Assembly: GCA_945890735.1 (NCBI GenBank)
Contig: CAMDCZ010000001.1
Span: 62,001-126,000, forward strand
Direction of reading: 5' to 3'
DNA: 64,000 nucleotides
From: Bordetella parapertussis
GTDB taxonomy: Bacteria > Pseudomonadota > Gammaproteobacteria > Burkholderiales > Burkholderiaceae_C
In this document: positions 58,854-64,000 of the stretch, one piece after another
How positions within the stretch are numbered: position 1 is the first letter of the stretch
How the letters are laid out: every line of letters starts with the position of its first letter
Notes under the pieces: model-generated
Seen by the model: the letters and a program-made list of their open reading frames with translations, nothing else
Told to the model about the DNA's origin: nothing
Database searches by the model: none
Made by a program: the position numbers and the translations under genes

Positions 58854-60347
58854 TCAGGGGCGACGTCGCGTGGTTTGACTGACCGAGGCTTTTTTGGCAG
58901 GCACTGCAGCTACGGCGGTTGCCGCTGTCAGGTAGGCCAGCAGGGAAGGCACAGGACGACCCGTCGCGCCTTTGGCGGCGCCACTTTTCCAGGCCGAACC
59001 AGCGATGTCCAAGTGCGCCCATGGGTAGTCCTTGGCAAAGCGCTGCAAAAACTTGGCGGCGGTGACCGAGCCTGCGCTGCGGTCGGCCACGTTGGCCACA
59101 TCGGCAAAGTTGGACTTCAGACCGTCAGCATATTCATCGTCCAAGGGCATGCGCCAGCTCAGGTCCAAGGTTTTGTCACCAGCGGCCAAGAGTTGCGTTG
59201 CCAATGCCTCGTCGGTGGCGTACAAGCCGCTGCGCAGATGGCCCAGCGCGATCACACACGCGCCCGTGAGGGTGGCGATGTCGATCACGGCCCTTGGCTT
59301 GAAGCGCTTGGCATAGGTCAGGGCATCACACAGGATCAGGCGCCCCTCGGCATCGGTGTTGAGGATCTCAATGGTTTGCCCGCTCATGCTGGTCACCACG
59401 TCGCCGGGTTTGAGGGCTTTGCCACCCGGCATGTTTTCACAAGCGGGAATGAGGCCAACCACATTGATGGCGGGTTTGAGATGGGCCAGGGCTTCAAAAG
59501 TACCCAGCACGCTGGCAGCGCCACACATGTCGAATTTCATTTCGTCCATGCCAGGGCCTGGCTTGAGTGAAATACCCCCGGTGTCAAAGGTGATGCCCTT
59601 GCCCACCAAGACGACAGGGGCTTGGGAGGCAGCTGCGCCTTTGTATTGCAACACGATGAAACGCAATGGCTCGGCAGACGCCCGGGCCACAGCCGCAAAG
59701 GAGCCCATGCCCAAGCGGGTGACCTCTTTGGGGCCCAACACTTGGCAAGTCACGCGGGCGTGTTTGGCGAGCTTTTTGGCGGCTTGTGCCAGGTGCTCTG
59801 GGGTGGCGTGGTTGGCGGGACGGTTGCCCCATTCCCGGGCGAGCGCGACGCCAGCCACTTGCGCTTGCGCCACAGCAAATAGCGCCTTGGCTTGGGCAGC
59901 TTGAGGCACGCCAAGCACCAATGTGGTCACCACCGAGGCTTTGGCGCTCGGTTTGGTGGCTGTGTAGACATAGTTAGCGTCATCAGCGGCTTGGGCGGCA
60001 ATGGCCAAATGCGGCAGCTGAGCCGATGGCACGCACAGGGTGATGTGTTGCACCTTGCTTTTCTTGAGGGCATGGATACCAGCCGTGACAGCTTGCCGGA
60101 CATCCTGGGCACGCCCATCGCCGATGCCGACCAACACCAGCCGCAAGGCGGACAAGCCGGGAGGCTTCCACCACAACATGCATTGACCCGCAGCGGCAGA
60201 AAAATCTCCGGACTTTTCTGCTTGCGCCAGCATGTTGGCGATCAAACCGGTTTCTGGGCTGGCTGCCTTGGCCACCATCACCACCAAGGCATCGGTTTTG
60301 ACAGATGCCGCTTGCGCCCAAGAGAGGGACTGAAGTTCCAAGTTCAT
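58854..60347 (-). CDS. pepA: Leucyl aminopeptidase (PepA)
   Basis: 497 residues of peptidase family M17, a two-zinc (or Mn) aminopeptidase that is also a DNA-binding protein in E. coli. The catalytic core shows VGKGITFDTGGISLKPG, DMCGAASVLG and the signature NTDAEGRLILCDAL. A C-terminal extension of about 20 residues (ending QTTRRRP) is unusual for the family and basic. ATG 60347 is used, with AAAAGG upstream. Its start is only 24 bp from that of lptF on the other strand. Confidence 0.95.
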   Translation of the reverse strand: MNLELQSLSWAQAASVKTDALVVMVAKAASPETGLIANMLAQAEKSGDFSAAAGQCMLWWKPPGLSALRLVLVGIGDGRAQDVRQAVTAGIHALKKSKVQHITLCVPSAQLPHLAIAAQAADDANYVYTATKPSAKASVVTTLVLGVPQAAQAKALFAVAQAQVAGVALAREWGNRPANHATPEHLAQAAKKLAKHARVTCQVLGPKEVTRLGMGSFAAVARASAEPLRFIVLQYKGAAASQAPVVLVGKGITFDTGGISLKPGPGMDEMKFDMCGAASVLGTFEALAHLKPAINVVGLIPACENMPGGKALKPGDVVTSMSGQTIEILNTDAEGRLILCDALTYAKRFKPRAVIDIATLTGACVIALGHLRSGLYATDEALATQLLAAGDKTLDLSWRMPLDDEYADGLKSNFADVANVADRSAGSVTAAKFLQRFAKDYPWAHLDIAGSAWKSGAAKGATGRPVPSLLAYLTAATAVAAVPAKKASVSQTTRRRP

Positions 60348-60371
60348 AATTGACCTTTTCAACAGCTTTGT

Positions 60372-61478
60372 ATGTTATTCCATTCCTCCTTTCGCAACGA
60401 GCTGGGGCGCTATTTCTGGGCAACCCTGGTGGTCTTGGTCACCATCGTGATGACGGTCATGCTGATCCGCACCCTCGGCCAGGCCTCGGGTGGCAAGGTC
60501 GACCCCCAAGAAGTCAGTCTGGTGTTGGCTTTCACCATGATGGCGAATGTGCATTCCCTCTTGACCATGAGCCTGTACATCGCCACGGTGGCCACCATGT
60601 CGCGCATGTACACCGACAGCGAAATGGTGATCTGGCAGTCCAGTGGCCAAAGCACGACCCGATTGCTGCGCCCTGCCCTCCGATTTGCCTGGCCTTGGCT
60701 GTTGACCATCTTGGGATTGGCCCTGTGCGCATGGCCTTGGTCGAATTCGCAAATTTTGGAGATGCGCGAGCGCTATGAAAAGCGCGGCGACCTCGAGCGC
60801 ATCAAAACGGGCGAGTTTCAGGAGTCCGCCAATGGCAAACGGGTGTTTTTCATCGACAAAAACAGCCAATCGGAAAAGCAAGGGAACCGGGTGTTCATCT
60901 TTTCGCAAGACCAAGACACCCAGTCGATCGTCACCTCCGAGACCGGCTTCATTGACACCCGCGAGGGTGAGCGGTTCTTGGTGCTCAACCAGGGTCAGCG
61001 GGTAGATATCCATCCCAGCAAAGATGAAATCAAAGTGATCGCTTTTGAATCCCATGGATCAAGGGTCGAATCCACACCCTTGGCGGCCAGCGAGGTTGAA
61101 GCCCAAGCCACCCAACCTTGGGACCTGTGGCGCAACCCCACGCCCGTCAACTTGAGTGAGTTGACCTGGCGCATTGGCTTGGGTTTGGCTTCGTTCAATT
61201 TGCTTTTGTTGGCCATCGCCATCCCCTTCATCAACCCCCGCACAGGCCGCTCGGGCTCGCTGATCATGGCGATGATCACCTTCTTCATCTACTACAACCT
61301 GGTCAATCTCAGCCGCACTTGGGTTGCCTCTGGCCAATACACCATGGGCCCCCTGTTGCTGGGCATGCATCTGCCGGTCTTTTTGCTGGCGGTGTCGGTC
61401 TTGTACTGGCGTCAGCAACCGTCCTTGTTCAGGCGAGCACGCCAAGCCGGTTCACCGGCATGGAGCGGGCAGACATGA
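60372..61478 (+). CDS. lptF: LPS export permease LptF
   Basis: 368 residues with three N-terminal helices, a periplasmic jellyroll domain (about 125-265) and three C-terminal helices. MLFHSSFRNELGRYF and MTVMLIRTLGQASGG match LptF closely. With LptG and the LptB ATPase it extracts LPS from the inner membrane. No ribosome binding site is visible before the ATG, and only 24 bp separate it from pepA. It overlaps lptG by four bases. Confidence 0.95.
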   Translation: MLFHSSFRNELGRYFWATLVVLVTIVMTVMLIRTLGQASGGKVDPQEVSLVLAFTMMANVHSLLTMSLYIATVATMSRMYTDSEMVIWQSSGQSTTRLLRPALRFAWPWLLTILGLALCAWPWSNSQILEMRERYEKRGDLERIKTGEFQESANGKRVFFIDKNSQSEKQGNRVFIFSQDQDTQSIVTSETGFIDTREGERFLVLNQGQRVDIHPSKDEIKVIAFESHGSRVESTPLAASEVEAQATQPWDLWRNPTPVNLSELTWRIGLGLASFNLLLLAIAIPFINPRTGRSGSLIMAMITFFIYYNLVNLSRTWVASGQYTMGPLLLGMHLPVFLLAVSVLYWRQQPSLFRRARQAGSPAWSGQT

Positions 61479-62590
61479 AAACCATTCGCCGTCTGATTTA
61501 TGGTGAAGTGCTGGCCAAAGTGGGCTTTGCCACGCTGGGCTTCATTGGGCTGTTCTTTTTCTTTGACCTGGTGGATGAACTCAAATGGATCGGCAAAGGC
61601 CCGGAAAACGCCTATGCCTTGCGGCATGCGCTGGCCTATGTGTTGCTTTTGGTGCCGGGCCATGCCTACGAGCTCCTGCCCATCACCGTCTTGATAGGCT
61701 CTATTTTTGTGATGGCACGCTTCGCGCAAAGTTCTGAATTCACCATATTGCGCACCAGTGGCTTGGGCCCTTACCGGGCGCTGTTGACCTTGCTTGGGCT
61801 GGGCTTGGTGTTCGTGGTGTTCACGTTTGCATTGGGCGACTATGTGTCGCCTGCGGCCAGCCGACAGGCGCAGCTGCTCAAGGCGCGTTACCTGGGTGTC
61901 GCCAGCAGCCAAGGGGTCACAGGTGCCTGGCTCAAGGAAAGCCGCGGCCCAAATGCCAGCGTGGTCAATGTGACTGCCATGGATGCGGATGGTCAACTCG
62001 TTGGCATCCGCATTTTTGAGTTCGATGACAAAGGCAAGCTCACTTCGCTGATACGCGCAGGTCTGGGCCAATTCGAGCCCGACGGTGGAGGCTGGTTGCT
62101 GCGAAACCTGGAGCGAGACCAGTTTCAAAGCACCATGGACAACGGACGCCCCCAGATTCGCCGCGAAAAGCTGGCGCAATGGCGCTGGGACAACACCTTG
62201 ACCGAGGACATGGTCTCGGTGGCTTTGCTCAAGCCCGAGCGCATGGCCACAGTCGAGTTGTTTCATTACATTCAGCACTTGCGCGCCAACGGTCAAGCCT
62301 CGCAGCGCTTTGAAATTGATTTCTGGAAAAAAGTCTTTTACCCCTTGAGCTGTTTGGTGATGGTGATCTTGGCCCTGCCCTTTGCCTACTTGCAGTTGCG
62401 CAGCACGCCCATGACCAGCATGGTTTTTTTGGGTGTTTTGCTGGGCATCAGCTTTTTCCTGATCAACAACCTCTTTGGCTTCATCGGCAACCTCAACGCC
62501 TGGTCGCCATGGCTGGCTGCAGCCACACCCGGCATGGTGTACATGGCAGGTTCCTTGCTGGCCTTTGGCTGGCTGGTTGTCAGACACTGA
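61475..62590 (+). CDS. lptG: LPS export permease LptG
   Basis: 371 residues with the same three-plus-three helix layout and periplasmic domain as LptF; MKTIRRLIYGEVLAKVGFATLGF is the family start. The ATGA overlap with lptF sets ATG 61475 and indicates coupled translation for a one-to-one complex. The frame is open upstream inside lptF but that is not coding. Confidence 0.95.
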   Translation: MKTIRRLIYGEVLAKVGFATLGFIGLFFFFDLVDELKWIGKGPENAYALRHALAYVLLLVPGHAYELLPITVLIGSIFVMARFAQSSEFTILRTSGLGPYRALLTLLGLGLVFVVFTFALGDYVSPAASRQAQLLKARYLGVASSQGVTGAWLKESRGPNASVVNVTAMDADGQLVGIRIFEFDDKGKLTSLIRAGLGQFEPDGGGWLLRNLERDQFQSTMDNGRPQIRREKLAQWRWDNTLTEDMVSVALLKPERMATVELFHYIQHLRANGQASQRFEIDFWKKVFYPLSCLVMVILALPFAYLQLRSTPMTSMVFLGVLLGISFFLINNLFGFIGNLNAWSPWLAAATPGMVYMAGSLLAFGWLVVRH

Positions 62591-62600
62591 ACAGAAAGTC

Positions 62601-62975
62601 ATGAAGATGAAAGCCATTGTGTTGTTTGCCCATGGATCCCGCGACCCGTTATGGCATCGCCCGATGCAAGCCGTGGCGGAGCAAGTCGCCGCGATGCAGC
62701 CTGGGGTGAAGGTGGTGTGTGCCTACCTCGAACTCAGCAGTCCCAGCCTGGACAGTGCCGTGGAAGACTTGGTGAGCCAAGGCTTCACCCATCTGCGCTT
62801 GGTTCCGATGTTCCTGGGCGTGGGCAAGCATGTGCGGGAGGATTTGCCCAGCATGCTGGACGCATTGGTACAGCGCTTTCCCACCTTGAGCCTGGAGCCA
62901 GTGCCTGCCGTGGGCGAGCGTCCTGCTTTGTTGACGCTGTTGGCGCAGATCGCGCTGGAGGATTGGCAGGCTTAG
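62601..62975 (+). CDS. CbiX/SirB-type sirohydrochlorin chelatase
   Basis: 124 residues, a single-domain (short) CbiX. The metal-binding histidine lies in VLFAHGSRDPLW and the second in VGKHVREDLP. These enzymes insert iron or cobalt into sirohydrochlorin for siroheme or B12. The neighbour on the right is a CysB-like regulator of sulfur assimilation, which needs siroheme for sulfite reductase; that favours the iron role. Start at 62601 or 62607. It begins ten bases after lptG, so it may ride on that transcript. Confidence 0.85.
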   Translation: MKMKAIVLFAHGSRDPLWHRPMQAVAEQVAAMQPGVKVVCAYLELSSPSLDSAVEDLVSQGFTHLRLVPMFLGVGKHVREDLPSMLDALVQRFPTLSLEPVPAVGERPALLTLLAQIALEDWQA

Positions 62976-62987
62976 CCAACCCCCATC

Positions 62988-63010
62988 GAAAGGCATAATG
63001 AAAGCCTTTC
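62988..63010 (+). other. Hairpin upstream of the CysB-type gene
   Basis: GAAAGGC (62988-62994) and GCCTTTC (63004-63010) form a seven-pair stem with a nine-base loop containing CATAAT. It may be a weak hairpin after the chelatase gene or a regulatory structure before the regulator. Confidence 0.4.
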
Positions 63011-63024
63011 TTATATGAAATAAG
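63010..63024 (+). promoter_or_regulatory. Inverted repeat over the translation start of the CysB-type gene
   Basis: CTTAT-ATGAA-ATAAG is a perfect 5-base inverted repeat ending two bases before the ATG, where a ribosome binding site should be; none is visible. LysR proteins often bind dyads by their own genes, so autoregulation is likely. Confidence 0.45.
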
Positions 63025-63026
63025 CC

Positions 63027-63947
63027 ATGAACCTTCATCAATTTCGATTTGTGCAAGAGGCTGTGCGCCGCAACCTCAACCTGACCGAGGTAGCCAAGGT
63101 GCTGCACACTTCCCAGCCCGGGGTGTCCAAGGCGATTTTGGAATTGGAAAGCGAACTGGGCATTGAGATTTTTGGTCGCCATGGCAAGCGCTTGAAGCGG
63201 GTCACCGAGCCTGGCCAGCATGTGCTCAAAAGCATTGAAATCATCCTGCGCGAAGTCAGCAACTTGAAGCGCATCGGCGAGCAGTACAGCAGCCAAGACA
63301 CCGGCACCTTGTCCATTGCCACCACCCACACCCAAGCGCGTTACGTGCTGCCCCTGCCGGTGGCGCAACTGCGCAGCGCCTACCCCAGTGTGAACATCAG
63401 TCTGCACCAGGGGGCACCCGACCAGGTGGCCCGCATGGTGTTGGATGAAACCGCTGAAATAGGCATCGCCACCGAGAGCTTGTCCGACTACCCCGAGCTG
63501 ATCACCCTGCCCTGCTATGAATGGCAACACGTCCTGGTCCTGCCCGCCGACCACCCGCTGGCCAAGGTGGCGCAACTCGAATTGGCTGACCTGGCCAATG
63601 AACCCATCATCACCTACCACCCCTCGTTCACGGGCCGCACCCGCATCGACAAGGCGTTTGCAGCGGCGCACTTGACGCCGCGCATCGCCTTGGAAGCGAT
63701 CGACTCAGACGTGATCAAGACCTATGTACGGCTGGGCCTGGGCGTGGGCATCGTGGCTGAAATGGCGGTGCGTGACATCACCGACACCGACTTGGTGGTA
63801 CGCCCGGCTGGGCGACTGTTTGGACACAACCTGGCGCGGATTGCCTTCAAACGGCATGCCTACCTCAGGCAGTTTGTGTTTGAGTTTGCGCAATTACTCA
63901 ATCCAGAGTTGAATGCACAAGACACAGCGACAGCGGTGGCCAGGTGA
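63027..63947 (+). CDS. cysB: LysR-family regulator, CysB type
   Basis: 306 residues. The N-terminal helix-turn-helix (MNLHQFRFVQEAVRRNLNLTEVAKVLHTSQPGVSKAI, split here for length) includes LHTSQPGVSKAILELESELG; FGRHGKRLKRVTEPGQ is specific to the CysB/Cbl subgroup. The effector domain (about 92-300) shows the TTHTQARYVLP motif that binds N-acetylserine or sulfate in relatives. It should activate sulfate or sulfonate assimilation genes. Adjacent to a siroheme-type chelatase. The remaining 53 bp of the window hold nothing I can assign. Confidence 0.9.
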   Translation: MNLHQFRFVQEAVRRNLNLTEVAKVLHTSQPGVSKAILELESELGIEIFGRHGKRLKRVTEPGQHVLKSIEIILREVSNLKRIGEQYSSQDTGTLSIATTHTQARYVLPLPVAQLRSAYPSVNISLHQGAPDQVARMVLDETAEIGIATESLSDYPELITLPCYEWQHVLVLPADHPLAKVAQLELADLANEPIITYHPSFTGRTRIDKAFAAAHLTPRIALEAIDSDVIKTYVRLGLGVGIVAEMAVRDITDTDLVVRPAGRLFGHNLARIAFKRHAYLRQFVFEFAQLLNPELNAQDTATAVAR

Positions 63948-64000
63948 GAGGCGTCACCCCAGCCCACAGACCTTTCAAGCACATGCTGCGCTTTGCTGCC

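Noticed and set aside
61412..63671. Very long open frames on the minus strand opposite lptG and the CysB-type gene (over 300 codons each)
   Set aside because: They mirror well-supported genes in a high-G/C region, lack ribosome binding sites and give His/Gln-rich translations typical of antisense shadows.
1..64000. Mobile elements, prophage, toxin-antitoxin or defence islands
   Set aside because: No transposase, integrase, restriction, CRISPR-Cas or toxin-like gene was found; gene order is that of a conserved core region.

Overview
The window reads as a contiguous piece of chromosome from a betaproteobacterium of the order Burkholderiales, most likely a Comamonadaceae-type organism. A freshwater Limnohabitans- or Rhodoferax-like genome would fit, but the genus is inference. 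The evidence is gene order typical of that family: thrS-infC-rpmI-rplT-pheS-pheT-ihfA-merR; alaA-hom-thrC-moeA-moaD-moaE-clpB; rpsF-priB-rpsR-rplI-dnaB; surE-pcm-nlpD; trxA-rho-rpmE; and a pst-pho cluster ending in phoBR. I see no integrase, transposase, phage gene, CRISPR array or plasmid function. This is core genome, and the interest lies mainly in regulatory DNA and in a few odd genes.

Layout. 0-7.5 kb (minus strand): a translation operon (thrS, infC, rpmI, rplT, pheS, pheT) followed by ihfA and a MerR-type gene cut by the window edge. 7.6-9.9 kb: isocitrate lyase aceA with a twin palindromic operator upstream, then a plus-strand gene joining a histone-H1-like Lys/Ala tail to a SWIB domain. 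9.9-18.5 kb (minus): clpB with a heat-shock-like promoter, and a tightly overlapping operon of amino-acid genes (alaA, hom, thrC) and molybdenum cofactor genes (moeA, moaD, moaE). 18.6-21.2 kb (plus): a Mth938-like gene, a bcp-type peroxiredoxin and a PIN-PhoH protein. 21.2-26.7 kb (minus): dnaB with a DnaA box upstream, the rpsF-priB-rpsR-rplI ribosomal/primosomal cluster, and ppsA, which is divergent from its regulator PSRP.

26.9-36.5 kb: PSRP, a GlcG-like gene, a YccA-type membrane protein, rlmD, and nlpD-pcm-surE with no rpoS between nlpD and rlmD. Then come a quinone oxidoreductase, a short PuuD-like membrane protein, a YggT protein and a class V aminotransferase. 36.5-43.2 kb (minus): tRNA-His, ppiD, tRNA-Val, hupB, pgsA and dnaE. 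43.3-48.5 kb (plus): trxA, rho with a structured C-rich leader, rpmE (type B), a GT-C-like membrane transferase and a MATE-family transporter that overlap each other. 48.5-55.2 kb (minus): the phosphate regulon pstS-pstC-pstA-pstB-phoU-phoB-phoR, divergent from exopolyphosphatase ppx. 56.9-64 kb: an orphan Liv-type binding protein, holC with a small unknown gene, pepA, lptF-lptG, a CbiX/SirB-type chelatase and a CysB-type regulator.

Functionally the window joins translation machinery with autoregulatory leaders (AUC start of infC, hairpins before rpsF, rho and rpmE), carbon flow at the PEP/glyoxylate node (aceA, ppsA, PSRP), phosphate and polyphosphate control (pst-pho-ppx), and envelope assembly (lptFG, nlpD, ppiD). 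From about 55.3 kb to the end the coding DNA looks visibly richer in G/C at third codon positions than the rest, without any mobile-element boundary.
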